From Bog-793 sp963823945 (lineage in GTDB: Bacteria; Actinomycetota; Acidimicrobiia; Acidimicrobiales; Bog-793), in contig CAWGNK010000003.1 in NCBI GenBank assembly GCA_963823945.1, positions 434,001-498,000 of the forward strand: DNA of 64,000 nt, given 5' to 3'. The notes under the pieces are model-generated. The model saw only the letters and a list, made by a program, of their open reading frames with translations, had not been told where the DNA came from and ran no database searches. Position numbers and translations under genes: made by a program. Position 1 is the first letter of the stretch; every line of letters starts with the position of its first letter. Positions 1 through 8,306 of the stretch are shown here, one piece after another.

Positions 1-2
1 TC

Positions 3-140
3 GATGCTGCTGTGGCGCAGGGGGCCGAGGTGCTCTACGAGCCCCGCCTCTGGCCCGAGTACCACCCCGGCTACTACGGCGCGTTCGTGCGCGATCCCGA
101 CGGCAACAACGTCGAGGCCGTTTGTCACCTCCCCGAGTAG
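3..140 (+). CDS. VOC (glyoxalase/dioxygenase-fold) protein, C-terminal fragment
   Basis: The window opens inside a reading frame whose last 45 residues are visible. They end in a GYYGAFVRDPDGNNVEAV stretch, the classic last strand of a vicinal-oxygen-chelate (VOC) module: an aromatic run, then xDPDGNxxE in which the Glu is normally a metal ligand. This family includes glyoxalase I, bleomycin-resistance proteins and extradiol dioxygenases. The substrate cannot be told from this fragment. The 5' part lies outside the window. It is followed by a tRNA on the opposite strand. Confidence 0.72.
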   Translation, partial: DAAVAQGAEVLYEPRLWPEYHPGYYGAFVRDPDGNNVEAVCHLPE

Positions 141-206
141 CCCGTCTGGGCCGGCGTGCCCGACCCGGCGCACGCGTTCCCAGCTCAGAGGGGCATTTCT
201 GATCCT

Positions 207-282
207 TGGAGCCGGTGGTGGGACTCGAACCCACGACCTGACGATTACAAGTCGTCTGCGCTGCCAGCTGCGCCACACCGGC
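207..282 (-). tRNA. tRNA-Thr (anticodon UGU)
   Basis: Read on the minus strand, a full cloverleaf can be drawn. It has a 7-bp acceptor stem GCCGGTG/CACCGGC, the anticodon loop CTTGTAA giving UGU (reads ACA), and a T-arm with GGTTCGAGT. The discriminator is U and a CCA end is encoded (positions 209-207). This and the CGU-anticodon tRNA near 9.9 kb are the two threonine tRNAs in the window. Confidence 0.95.
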
Positions 283-537
283 GTCGGTAACGAGCATCGC
301 ACCGTCGGGGCGGTCCCGCCGGGCACCGGATCGGGCGGCGATCCGCCGTGATCGGGGGGTGTTCCGGTTTGCCGCGGCTCGACTAAGCTGCGCGCTCGCA
401 CAACCAAACTACAAGTGTCACTATGTCGCGTCGCGCCCCCGCTGACGGCTACCAACCTCGCTGATCCCCGCGGTCTGCGATGCTGCGTCGTCGGTGGGAC
501 TGACGGGTAACTGGCGCATGACAGGAAGGACAGCCCG

Positions 538-1722
538 ATGCGGATTCTCGTTCTAGGGGGCGACGGCTACCTTGGATGGCCGACCGCACTCCACTTCTCC
601 CAGCGCGGTCACGAAGTAGGTGTCGTCGACAACCTCATCCGTCGGCACTACGACGACGAGATGGGCTCGAACTCCCTCGTCCCGATCCGTCAGATGCACC
701 GTCGTGTGTCGACGTGGAAAGAGGTCAGCGGGCACACCGTTGAGGCCTTCATCGGCGACCTGAACGACTACCCGTTCCTCTACGAGACGGTCCGTTCGTT
801 CGAACCCGAGGCGATCATCCACTTCGCGGAGCAGCGCAGCGCGCCGTACTCGATGATCGACCGTAAGCACGCCGTCTACACCCAGGTGAACAACGTCGTG
901 GGGACGCTCAACCTCCTGTACGTGATCGCCGAGCTCAACCCCGAGATCCACATCGTCAAGCTCGGCACGATGGGCGAGTACGGCACGCCGAACATCGACA
1001 TCGAAGAGGGCTACATCGAGATCACCCACAAGGGCCGGACCGACGTCCTGCCGTACCCGAAGCAGCCGGGCTCCTTCTACCACCTGTCCAAGGTGCACGA
1101 CAGCCACAACATCCAGTTCGCCTGCAAGATCTGGGGCCTGCGATCGACCGACCTCAACCAGGGCGTCGTCTACGGACAAGCGACCCCGGAGACGGCGATG
1201 CACCCGGATCTCGAGACCCGGTTCGACTACGACGCCGTGTTCGGCACCGTCCTCAACCGGTTCGCCGTCCAAGCCGCCGTCGGCTACCCGCTCACCGTCT
1301 ACGGCAAGGGCGGCCAGACGCGGGGCATGCTCGACATCCGCGACACGCTCGCCTGCCTCGAGCTCGCCTGTATGAACCCGGCTGCGCGCGGAGAGTTCCG
1401 CGTCTTCAACCAGTTCACCGAGTCGTTCTCGGTGACCGGGCTCGCCGAGTGGGTCAAGCGCGTCTCGCCTGTGCCGGTCACGATCGAGTCGATCCCCGAC
1501 CCCCGCGTCGAGAAGGAAGAGCACTACTACAACGCGATCGCGACGAAGCTGCCCGACCTCGGGCTGCAGCCGCACCTGCTGAACGACGAGCACGTCGCCT
1601 CGCTGGTCGAGCTGGCGATCAAGCACAAGAGCCGTGTCAACCCGGAGGCGATCAGGCCGACGGTCTTCTGGCGGACGACGAAGTCCGAGGTGAACGTCAG
1701 TGGAGGCGCTGTCGGCGAATGA
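538..1722 (+). CDS. sqdB: UDP-sulfoquinovose synthase (SqdB/SQD1-like)
   Basis: An extended short-chain dehydrogenase/epimerase of 394 residues. The N-terminus has the Rossmann signature GGDGYLG (residues 7-13) in the form typical of SQD1/SqdB. The catalytic triad is visible as Thr144 in LGTMGEYG and Tyr181/Lys185 in YHLSK. The family makes UDP-sulfoquinovose from UDP-glucose and sulfite, the head-group donor for the sulfolipid SQDG. Length matches the family. The start is fixed by a strong Shine-Dalgarno (AGGAAGGA, 523-530) seven bases ahead of the ATG. No sulfoquinovosyltransferase (sqdX/sqdD) lies beside it; the next gene is an unrelated membrane protein. The main alternative is a close epimerase paralogue, but the active-site context favours SqdB. 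Confidence 0.88.
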   Translation: MRILVLGGDGYLGWPTALHFSQRGHEVGVVDNLIRRHYDDEMGSNSLVPIRQMHRRVSTWKEVSGHTVEAFIGDLNDYPFLYETVRSFEPEAIIHFAEQRSAPYSMIDRKHAVYTQVNNVVGTLNLLYVIAELNPEIHIVKLGTMGEYGTPNIDIEEGYIEITHKGRTDVLPYPKQPGSFYHLSKVHDSHNIQFACKIWGLRSTDLNQGVVYGQATPETAMHPDLETRFDYDAVFGTVLNRFAVQAAVGYPLTVYGKGGQTRGMLDIRDTLACLELACMNPAARGEFRVFNQFTESFSVTGLAEWVKRVSPVPVTIESIPDPRVEKEEHYYNAIATKLPDLGLQPHLLNDEHVASLVELAIKHKSRVNPEAIRPTVFWRTTKSEVNVSGGAVGE

Positions 1723-1791
1723 CGCCCGGCGGTCGATTCGCCGCGCGACGACTCCAGAACCGGCCACTTCCGGACCGCTAGCGTCGGGCTG

Positions 1792-3120
1792 ATGCCCGAT
1801 CGACGCGGCCGCCGTGCCCTGCCGCCTACCCGGCGCGAGCACTGGCGCGTCGTCATCGGCGTCGTGGTCGTCCTCCTCGTCTGCCTCGTGGTCGGCGAGG
1901 TCGTCGACCAGGTCGTGAAGTCGTCCCCTGGGGTGGGCCGGCGGACCAACGAGACGTGGGTCGCAGCCGTCGCGGCGCTCGTCGACGAGTCGAACACGCT
2001 CTCGCCGATGCTGCGCGACGTGCGCACCCACGCCACGGATCCGGCGGCGTTCGACAGGGTGACGCTCCAGTTCACCCTCGCAGAGCTCGAACGGGGTGCC
2101 GCGTCCGAGGCGACGATGTACCGCACACTCGGGCTCGCCGCCCCGTCGTCGAACGCCGGTTCCCTGGCGTCCGCCGTGCTTAACCTGCGCTACGAGGGCA
2201 TCGAGAGCCTCGCGCGTGGCATCGCGCTCGCGATCTCCCGCCCGACCGGGCGACCACCGCTCGTGCGGGCGACGCGGTCCCTCGTGACCGCAGGTTCGCG
2301 TCTCGTCGCCGCCGACACGGCGTACCGCAAGCTCGTCACCTCGCTGCGGGGCGGTCGCGGGGCGCGGTCACTCCCGTCGTCGGTCTGGGTCCTCGTGCCC
2401 GGCGTGTGGTCGGCCTCGTCCGCCGGTGCCTGGGCGGGTCAGTTGCGGTCCGCTGCGAACCTGGCGTTCGCGCCGGCGCTCTCGATCGTCGCGCTGGCGC
2501 TGGTGCCACCGCCGCTCAACATCACCGGGCTCCCGACGACCACGACCACGACGACCACGACCACCACCACGACCACGACGCTCGTCACCACGACGACCAC
2601 GACCACGACGACGCTGCCGGCGACCACCACGACGGGAGCCCCGAAGGGCCATGCACGCTTTCAGGCGGCCACGACGACCTCGTCGACCACGACCACGACC
2701 ACGAGTCCCGGCACGGTCGGGTCGTCGACCCCGGCGACTTCGGGGCCGGCGACCACCACGACCACGACGACACTGCCGGGGGTGACGACGACCCTGCAGA
2801 TCCCGCCGGCGGGTTCGGTCTCGGTCGTCGCGGCGACGGCGAAACTGGAGGTCGTCGTCATCGTCAAGAACACGGGCGACACGACCGCCCGCGGGGCCGT
2901 CGTGACGGCCGTGCTCTCGCCGTCGGGCACCTCCCACACCGGGGCGGAGCGGGTCAGCTGCCGGCACGGATTGCTCGCCCTCGCGCCGGGGACCTCGCAG
3001 TACGTGGAGATGCCGAAACTCGCCGTGCGGCACGCCACCGGCTACGAGCTGGTCGTCACGGCCACGATCCCGGGTGGCGCGCCGGCGGCGAGGTCGCTCG
3101 CGCTCTACGTCTCGAGCTGA
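1792..3120 (+). CDS. Membrane-anchored protein with Thr-rich stalk
   Basis: No family is recognised for this 442-residue protein. It has a short basic N-terminus, one membrane helix (about residues 20-38), and an alanine/leucine-rich extracellular region (about 40-240). A very Thr-rich linker follows (about 249-335, with long runs of Thr broken by Leu-Val, Leu-Pro-Ala and Gly-Ala-Pro). The C-terminal beta domain (about 340-440) has the KNTGDTTARGAVV-type pattern of CARDB/Ig-like folds. The inferred topology is an N-in anchor with a glycosylatable stalk presenting an extracellular beta domain. It lies 69 bp after sqdB on the same strand and may be cotranscribed. The start has only a weak ribosome site. 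Confidence 0.7.
   Translation: MPDRRGRRALPPTRREHWRVVIGVVVVLLVCLVVGEVVDQVVKSSPGVGRRTNETWVAAVAALVDESNTLSPMLRDVRTHATDPAAFDRVTLQFTLAELERGAASEATMYRTLGLAAPSSNAGSLASAVLNLRYEGIESLARGIALAISRPTGRPPLVRATRSLVTAGSRLVAADTAYRKLVTSLRGGRGARSLPSSVWVLVPGVWSASSAGAWAGQLRSAANLAFAPALSIVALALVPPPLNITGLPTTTTTTTTTTTTTTTLVTTTTTTTTTLPATTTTGAPKGHARFQAATTTSSTTTTTTSPGTVGSSTPATSGPATTTTTTTLPGVTTTLQIPPAGSVSVVAATAKLEVVVIVKNTGDTTARGAVVTAVLSPSGTSHTGAERVSCRHGLLALAPGTSQYVEMPKLAVRHATGYELVVTATIPGGAPAARSLALYVSS
2536..2635 (+). repeat. ACN-codon low-complexity tract (poly-Thr)
   Basis: Near-continuous ACG/ACC/ACT codons encode about 30 threonines, interrupted by Leu-Val and Leu-Pro-Ala. Shorter similar tracts recur at about 2680-2712 and 2749-2778. 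The array is within a coding region and read in frame; it is a mucin-like stalk, not a CRISPR or intergenic repeat. Such tracts are prone to length change by slippage. Confidence 0.85.
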
Positions 3121-3134
3121 GAGCCGGGCGCCGC

Positions 3135-4397
3135 TCAGGCGTTCTCGGGTGATTCGGGCGGACGGTCGGACTGGTCCCACCAGGCCCGTTCGGCGCGCTC
3201 GATGACCTCGCGGACGGGGCGGCCGGAGCGGCGCGCCACCTCAGCGGCGTCGTCGTGCTCGATCTTGACCCTCCCGGCACTGATCTTCACGCGGATCGGG
3301 TTGCCGTCGACCTCGACGTGGTCGAAGCGCCGGGCGGTCGCCCGCCGGCCGACCTCGCTGGCACGCACGCCGAGCGACCCTGTCTCGTCGGTGAGCACCG
3401 TGCAGAGCTGCTCGACGAGTGCCCGGTCTGCCAGCACGCTCAGCACGTGACCGGGGCGGCCCTTTTTCATCACGACCGGCGTCACCCAGGCGTCGTTCGC
3501 CCCGGCCTCGAGGAGGGACCGCAACGCGTCAGCGAGCTGCTCGCCTGTCGCGTCGTCGAGGTTCGTCTCGAGCAGCACGAGCGGCTGCCCGTACGGGGTG
3601 CCCTCGGGCGTGACGGTCTCGGCCCGCCACCCGATGACGACCTGGGTGCAGTTCGGCAGCCCGTCGATCTCGCGCGACCCGGCGCCGTACCCGGTCGAGT
3701 CGACGACCATCGCCGGCATCGGCCCGAATCCCGTCGCCATGGCGGCGAGGATCGCCGCCCCGGTCGGGGTCGTCAGCTCGACGTTGATGTCACGTCCCCA
3801 CACCGGTACCTCCTCGAGGAGACCGAGGACCGCCGGCGACGGGTTGGGCAGGAGTCCGTGGCTCGTCCGCACGATGCCGTTCCCCATCGCGACCGGGCTC
3901 GAGAGGACCTCGTCGACGCCGAGCACCTCGAGCGCCGCGGCGGTGCCGACGACATCGACGATCGTGTCGTGCCCGCCGACCTCGTGGAAGTGGACCTGGC
4001 TCGTCGGGCGGCGGTGGAGCCGGCCCTCGACCCGGGCGAGCGCGGAGAACGTCGCCACCGCACGGTCGCGTACGCGCGCCGGCAGCTTCGCGTCGTCCAG
4101 GATGCCGAGGATGTGGGGGAAGGTCCGCACGACGCTCGTCTCGTTCACCGTGACGACGACCTGCGTGGCAGCGACGCCGCCGCGTAGGACGGGTTCCGCG
4201 TCGAGGGACCACCCGTCGATCGCGAGCCGTCCGAGCAGGCCCCGCACCTCGTCGAGGTCAGCGCCAGCGTCGATCAGGCTGCCGAGGGTCATGTCACCGG
4301 CGATCCCGGCGAAGCAGTGGAACCAGGCGATGCGCGGCCCGCGCCCCGGGGCCGCCCCGCTGGTGGCGTGCACGCGGCGGGGGGCGTTCTCGCTCAC
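3135..4397 (-). CDS. larC: Nickel-pincer cofactor biosynthesis protein LarC
   Basis: A 420-residue LarC-family protein (CTP-dependent nickel insertase). Family members insert nickel into pyridinium-3,5-bisthiocarboxylic acid mononucleotide to finish the NPN cofactor. The N-terminal WFHCFAGIAGDM motif, the VHFHEVGGHDTIVD segment, the PTGAAILA segment and the C-terminal VKISAGRVKIEHDD part are all characteristic. I start it at the GTG at 4397, whose last two bases are the first two of the larB stop (GTGA overlap); the frame remains open further upstream, but only inside larB. In some lactobacilli LarC is split by a programmed frameshift; here it is one continuous frame. The other cofactor gene, larE, is at 40.4-41.2 kb. 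Confidence 0.9.
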   Translation of the reverse strand: MSENAPRRVHATSGAAPGRGPRIAWFHCFAGIAGDMTLGSLIDAGADLDEVRGLLGRLAIDGWSLDAEPVLRGGVAATQVVVTVNETSVVRTFPHILGILDDAKLPARVRDRAVATFSALARVEGRLHRRPTSQVHFHEVGGHDTIVDVVGTAAALEVLGVDEVLSSPVAMGNGIVRTSHGLLPNPSPAVLGLLEEVPVWGRDINVELTTPTGAAILAAMATGFGPMPAMVVDSTGYGAGSREIDGLPNCTQVVIGWRAETVTPEGTPYGQPLVLLETNLDDATGEQLADALRSLLEAGANDAWVTPVVMKKGRPGHVLSVLADRALVEQLCTVLTDETGSLGVRASEVGRRATARRFDHVEVDGNPIRVKISAGRVKIEHDDAAEVARRSGRPVREVIERAERAWWDQSDRPPESPENA

Positions 4398-5152
4398 CGG
4401 AGCGCCCGTGTGGCGGCGCACGCCGCGCCGAAGCCGTTGTCGATACCCACCACTGTGACACCCGGGGCGCAAGAGGCCAACATCGCGAGCAATGCTGTCA
4501 CCCCCTCGAACGAGGCGCCGTAGCCGACGCTTGTGGGCACGGCGATGACCGGCGCCGGCGACATGCCCCCGACGACGCTGGCGAGCGCGCCCTCCATGCC
4601 GGCGACGACGACGGCGACGTCGCACCCGGCGATCTCGGGTTCATTGGCGAGCAAGCGGTGGATGCCGGCGACGCCACTGTCGGCGATGAGAACTGGGGAG
4701 AAGCCGAAGGCCGAGAGGGTCGCGATGCACTCGTTGGCAACCGGGAGGTCGGCGGTCCCGGCGGTGACGACGACGACTTTCTCCGGCCGGGGCGCTGCGG
4801 GGCGCCAGCCGACGACGAATGTCGTCGCCAGGTCCTCGAGGCCGGGGGTCACGGTCCCGCCCGGGCAGCGGGCGAGGGCGGCGGCGACCTGGTCGCGGTC
4901 AGCGCGGGTGAGTAGAACCGGCCCGGAACCGTGCTCGAGCATCTCGGCGACGATCGCCGCGCACTGCCCGGCCGTCTTGCCCTGGCCCAGCACGGCCTCG
5001 GGCAGGCCCTGGCGCAGTGGTCGGTGGTGGTCGACGCGGGCGAACCCGAGGTCCGCGAACGGGAGTCGGCGCAGGCGCTCGGCGGCCGCTCTCGGTTCCA
5101 CGCTTCCGTCCCGAACGCGCTCGAGGAGTTCGGAGAGCTCGGTGTCGGTCAT
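4394..5152 (-). CDS. larB: NaAD carboxylase/hydrolase LarB
   Basis: A 252-residue LarB, the first enzyme of nickel-pincer nucleotide synthesis. Known members carboxylate nicotinic acid adenine dinucleotide at C5 and release AMP. The C-terminal half is the PurE-like (AIR carboxylase) domain: VVTAGTADLPVANE, GVAGIHRLL, VAGMEGALASVVGG, AVPTSVGYGASF and the final VVGIDNGFGAA. I choose the ATG at 5152 (MTDTELSEL); an in-frame ATG at 5164 and further upstream starts are possible, and a GGGAGGT motif lies between the two ATGs. It overlaps larC by four bases, so the two are translationally coupled. Confidence 0.9.
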   Translation of the reverse strand: MTDTELSELLERVRDGSVEPRAAAERLRRLPFADLGFARVDHHRPLRQGLPEAVLGQGKTAGQCAAIVAEMLEHGSGPVLLTRADRDQVAAALARCPGGTVTPGLEDLATTFVVGWRPAAPRPEKVVVVTAGTADLPVANECIATLSAFGFSPVLIADSGVAGIHRLLANEPEIAGCDVAVVVAGMEGALASVVGGMSPAPVIAVPTSVGYGASFEGVTALLAMLASCAPGVTVVGIDNGFGAACAATRALR

Positions 5153-5361
5153 CCCACCTCCCATCCTGTCCGCGCCTACCCGGCGGGCTGCCGGCAAGGA
5201 TCAAAGTATCGCCCGATCGCGCCGGAAGGACCGGAGTGGGCCCGCCGGGCAGGTTCGGAGAACAGGCCGGGGGCGCGAGGCGCCTGTTCGCACCCCCAAA
5301 GCCCGCGGTCCGTCTTCAGTCCAAACGCCGACTCCCCGGCTAGCGTCGCCTGGGTGTCAAG

Positions 5362-5445
5362 GGAGGGATGGCAGAGCGGACGATTGTGACGGTCTTGAAA
5401 ACCGTTGGGTGACAAGCCCCGTGGGTTCGAATCCCACTCCCTCCG
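5362..5445 (+). tRNA. tRNA-Ser (anticodon UGA)
   Basis: Class II tRNA with acceptor stem GGAGGGA/TCCCTCC, anticodon loop CTTGAAA (UGA, reads UCA), a long variable arm (GGGTGACAAGCCC) and T-arm GTGGGTTCGAATCCCAC. The discriminator is G, as expected for serine. CCA is not encoded. Confidence 0.95.
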
Positions 5446-5601
5446 CCGGGTAGTCGCTGTTCAAGCCCAAGTCCTAATGAACAGGGCTGGAGATGGGCTG
5501 AACCGGCGTGACCGCGGTTTCCAGTCGACGCGCCACGCCGTCCGGTCGCGTGGCCACTCGCGGCGGTCTCGCTGTGGAAAGGCGGCGGATGCGCGCGGCG
5601 G

Positions 5602-6357
5602 TCAGAACCAGTGGAACCAGGGGTGGCCGTTTCGCCACACAACGAGGAAGACCTTGCCGATGATGTGCGACGCCGGGACCGGGCCCCAGACCCGACTGTC
5701 CGAGGAGTTCCCCCGGCAGTCGCCGAGGACGTAGTACTGGCCCTGGGGAATCACGGTTGTCGGGATGTCGAGGTTCGCTGAATAGCATCCCAGGCTGCTC
5801 GGGAGCTTCTTGAGATCGGGAAGCCACGGTTCGGCGAGCGGGTGACCGTTGATCAGCACCGTGTCGCCTTTCGACGAGATCGTCTCGCCCGGCAGGCCGA
5901 TCACCCGCTTCACGAGATTCGCCGGCTTGGTCGGGTCGGTGTCACGTGCGACCCGCCGGAAAACGATGATGTCGCCTCGGTGGATGTCGTGCGAGACAAC
6001 TGGCAGCTTGTCGACGAGGATACGGTCCCCGACGAGCAGCGTCGGCTCCATCGAACCCGAGGGGACGTAGAAGGTCTGGACGGCATAGGTCCTGATGAGA
6101 AGGCCAAGAACGATGGCACCGGCGAGAACCGCGACCCAGCCGAGCACCTGGAGGCGGAGCGAACGGCGCTGGCGGCGACGTTCCTCGCCGAACGCCTTCG
6201 CCTCGGCCCGAATGGACTCCTCGTCCGCGAGGATCCACCCGCTATCGACCTCCGGTACCGAACCGGTTTCCGCCGTATCGGCGGCGACCGCGGGGTCGAG
6301 CACGTGCTGGGGGCCGGTGTCGGTCATGAATGGCGGGGCGGGCGCCGCCCTCGACAT
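5602..6357 (-). CDS. lepB: Signal peptidase I
   Basis: A 251-residue type I signal peptidase, which removes signal peptides from exported proteins at the outer face of the membrane. One transmembrane helix (about residues 70-88) precedes the box with the catalytic Ser, PSGSMEPTLLVGD. The general-base Lys is in VKRVIGLPGE, and the late box YVLGDCRGNSSDSR is also present. An acidic, charged cytoplasmic N-terminus of about 60 residues comes first. An in-frame Met at residue 11 is an alternative start; neither has a convincing ribosome site. The gene is isolated between tRNA-Ser and a lower-GC patch. Confidence 0.93.
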   Translation of the reverse strand: MSRAAPAPPFMTDTGPQHVLDPAVAADTAETGSVPEVDSGWILADEESIRAEAKAFGEERRRQRRSLRLQVLGWVAVLAGAIVLGLLIRTYAVQTFYVPSGSMEPTLLVGDRILVDKLPVVSHDIHRGDIIVFRRVARDTDPTKPANLVKRVIGLPGETISSKGDTVLINGHPLAEPWLPDLKKLPSSLGCYSANLDIPTTVIPQGQYYVLGDCRGNSSDSRVWGPVPASHIIGKVFLVVWRNGHPWFHWF

Positions 6358-6467
6358 TGCAGCGAGTTCTCGACGTGCACAGGCCGCATTCCCGACAGGC
6401 TACGGCGTGTCCTGCGGGAAGCGGCGCCGAGTTGGGGGGCTCGAAGTTGCCGCCTGCCGCCCGGCCT

Positions 6468-6482
6468 GGTAGTGGGCTAGTT
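6468..6482 (+). repeat. 15-bp inverted repeat, left copy
   Basis: GGTAGTGGGCTAGTT here is the exact reverse complement of AACTAGCCCACTACC at 9837-9851. The pair brackets the zinc-ribbon, transposase, small-gene and methyltransferase-nuclease patch. A match of this length can occur by chance in 64 kb, so its position is the main argument for function. Confidence 0.45.
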
Positions 6483-6513
6483 CCACCAGGGGAAACGTGG
6501 TAGTGATGAAATC

Positions 6514-6843
6514 GTGGATGACGAATACGTCGCGACCGTCACCAGGTGGATCGAAGACCACTGGACCACTGAACGTCGCTGTCCGCGCTGTCATGGCGTC
6601 GATTGGCACGTCAAAGACCCAGCGATCATCGCAGCGGAGCGTGTGCCCGAATGGCGACATGCTGAAGATCCGATATATCCCCTTATCCCGCTCTGCTGCC
6701 GTACGTGCGGCCACATCGAATTCCTGGATGCCATCGAAATCGGAATGGTTGAACCTGCTGGACCAGGTCAACCGGCTCTCCGACTCATTATCACGGATCA
6801 CGGCGACGAATCAGTCGAGCAATCCGGCAAGCTGAGCGAGTGA
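6514..6843 (+). CDS. Zinc-ribbon protein of unknown function
   Basis: A 109-residue protein with two CxxC knuckles, CPRC (about residues 23-26) and CRTCG (about 62-66), separated by about 35 residues, as in zinc ribbons that bind nucleic acid or protein. The flanking pattern (DWHV before, IPLCCRTCGHIEFLDA after) looks like a genuine small fold, not chance. It starts at a GTG without a good ribosome site, so the start is uncertain. Its 3' end overlaps the 3' end of the convergent transposase by about 30 bases. Codon use is less GC-biased than in the flanking genes. No specific function can be assigned. Confidence 0.65.
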   Translation: MDDEYVATVTRWIEDHWTTERRCPRCHGVDWHVKDPAIIAAERVPEWRHAEDPIYPLIPLCCRTCGHIEFLDAIEIGMVEPAGPGQPALRLIITDHGDESVEQSGKLSE

Positions 6844-7674
6844 CCACCGGTAGGTCGTGATCCCTGCGGCCATCGCGGGCGTGCGCTGTGTGTAGGTGCC
6901 GTCCGCGTTCTTGATCCGTAGCGACTCATGGTTGCGGCAGAAGTTGTAGTAGAAGAAATGCAGGCTCACCGTGTGGGCGTGGTTCTCGACCTTCTTGCTG
7001 AACGCGTTGGTCAGCCGCGTGAACCGCCGCATCCCCATCCGCATCGTGAGGTTTTGGCGCTCGACGTAGCTAGTTGAGATGCGGCTGGGGTCGGGGTTGC
7101 CAGCCATGATCCGAATGTCGGTCCCAGTGCAAGCACCGGGGCTGTAACGCTGCTCGGGGCTCACCGAACCGAGCGAGCTGTAGACCTTGATGAGTTGCGC
7201 GAAGTCGACGTTGTTGCGCCACAGCGCGTCGGCAACGGTCGCGTAGTGCGAGAGGCCATCAGTCGTGAGTTGGATGCGGTTGTTCTTGAGCCGTGACTTG
7301 AGATCGGCAAGGAACGTGTAGCAATCGGCAAGCGTGCGCTCACCGACAAGCCACGTCGGGATGAGCTTGGTGTCGGCGTCGATCGCCGTCCACGTCCACA
7401 CGTCGCCGTAGCCGAAGGTGTCTTGGTACTCGTCGGGCACGTTCTTGGCTTTGCTGTAGCAGTAGGCCCAAATCTCGTCGGCTTCGATGACTCGGCAATC
7501 CAGGTTGCGGAGCGCGTGGTCCTGGTACTCGGAGCACGCCTGCCCGATGTTGACGAGCAGGTCAACGATGGTTTGCTTGGCAACGCCGGTCACCCTGGCG
7601 GTGGCCCTCATGCTCATGCCCTCCACCAGGCAACCGATGACCTGCGCTCTGCGTTCCGTGCTCAACCTGTTCAT
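6811..7674 (-). mobile_element. IS1-like DDE transposase
   Basis: The 287-residue product has an N-terminal helix-turn-helix (RATARVTGVAKQTIVDLL, about residues 22-39). A DDE-type catalytic core follows: EADEIW (about 64-69), an Asp in TTDGL, and the TSYVERQNLTMRMGMRRFTRL segment with the Glu, a hallmark of the IS1-type DDE family in environmental bacteria. It is a single continuous frame, unlike classical IS1 with its insA/insB frameshift. I see no terminal inverted repeats immediately at the gene ends, so the element may be degenerate, or the gene may be carried by a larger unit bounded by the 15-bp repeats. Confidence 0.8.
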
Positions 7675-7782
7675 AGTGGTACATTTACTTAGAGGGTGTG
7701 ACGGCCCGGAAAGTGCAGGTCAGACGCCATGACGCTGCCAGAATTACTAGAGGCCCAGTATCGAGAGACAGAGCGAGCCCTT

Positions 7783-7959
7783 TCAGACGTTCAGGCGCTC
7801 CGCAACCAGACAAAGGAACTCCAGGGTGACTCGCAGCTCTTGAATGAGCACTGAGGCCAGGTCGGCGGTGGACGCTCGTTTCCAGGTCTCAGCGTTCTCG
7901 GGCTTGAACAGCGGGGCATTCGTGAGGTGTTTCCTAATCGCGGGCGCTATCCGATCCAT
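7783..7959 (-). CDS. Small hypothetical protein (58 aa)
   Basis: The frame starts at ATG 7959 with a strong GGAGG seven bases upstream on the minus strand. It encodes a charged, helical 58-residue protein (MDRIAPAIRKHLTNA...LVAERLNV). No family is recognised. The ribosome site is much better than that of the opposing 41-codon frame at 7729-7854, so this is the strand more likely to be translated. It lies between the transposase and a small basic protein in the low-GC patch. Confidence 0.5.
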   Translation of the reverse strand: MDRIAPAIRKHLTNAPLFKPENAETWKRASTADLASVLIQELRVTLEFLCLVAERLNV

Positions 7960-8024
7960 TTGGAATCCTCCACTTCCTTGGGAAGACCCTACGCGAACAC
8001 CCGTCCGTTAGCATCGGAGCAACC

Positions 8025-8270
8025 ATGACGAAGCAGTCACCCAAGCCGGGAGACATGAACCAGCGCATGTGGGCTGTGGCCCAGCAGGCCGCAGGGCTAG
8101 ACGACTCACCCGTGAAAGACCAGAAGGCCGTAGAACGCGGGCGGCTAGGCGGGATCGCTCGGGCGAAGGCGCTGACACCGGCACAGCGCAGAGCAATTGC
8201 CCAGGATGCTCGCGCGACCCGTGCCCGCAAGGCTGCTCCCGCCAGGAAGGCCCCTCGCAAGCGCATCTAG
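8025..8270 (+). CDS. Small basic protein (81 aa)
   Basis: An 81-residue protein with a Lys/Arg/Ala-rich C-terminal half (GRLGGIARAKALTPAQRRAIAQ, then repeated ARKA units). Small proteins with a GRxGGxARAxxLTPxxRxxIA pattern are widespread and typically uncharacterised; the basic tail suggests nucleic-acid binding. It lies 36 bp upstream of the methyltransferase-nuclease gene on the same strand, so the two may be cotranscribed. The start codon has no strong ribosome site. Confidence 0.6.
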   Translation: MTKQSPKPGDMNQRMWAVAQQAAGLDDSPVKDQKAVERGRLGGIARAKALTPAQRRAIAQDARATRARKAAPARKAPRKRI

Positions 8271-8306
8271 CGCTGCTCGGTTGAGTCCACGCGGACGAAT
8301 GAACCC

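Noticed and set aside
553..2031. 492-codon minus-strand frame across sqdB and its downstream gene
   Set aside because: It spans two real plus-strand genes and is Asp/Arg/Val-rich in shadow style.
2536..2780. Repeated short units resembling an array
   Set aside because: They are in-frame Thr codons of a protein stalk, with no spacer structure, so not CRISPR.
7729..7854. 41-codon plus-strand frame with a coiled-coil-like sequence
   Set aside because: It has only a weak ribosome site and lies opposite a minus-strand frame (7783-7959) with a strong GGAGG, which is the better candidate.
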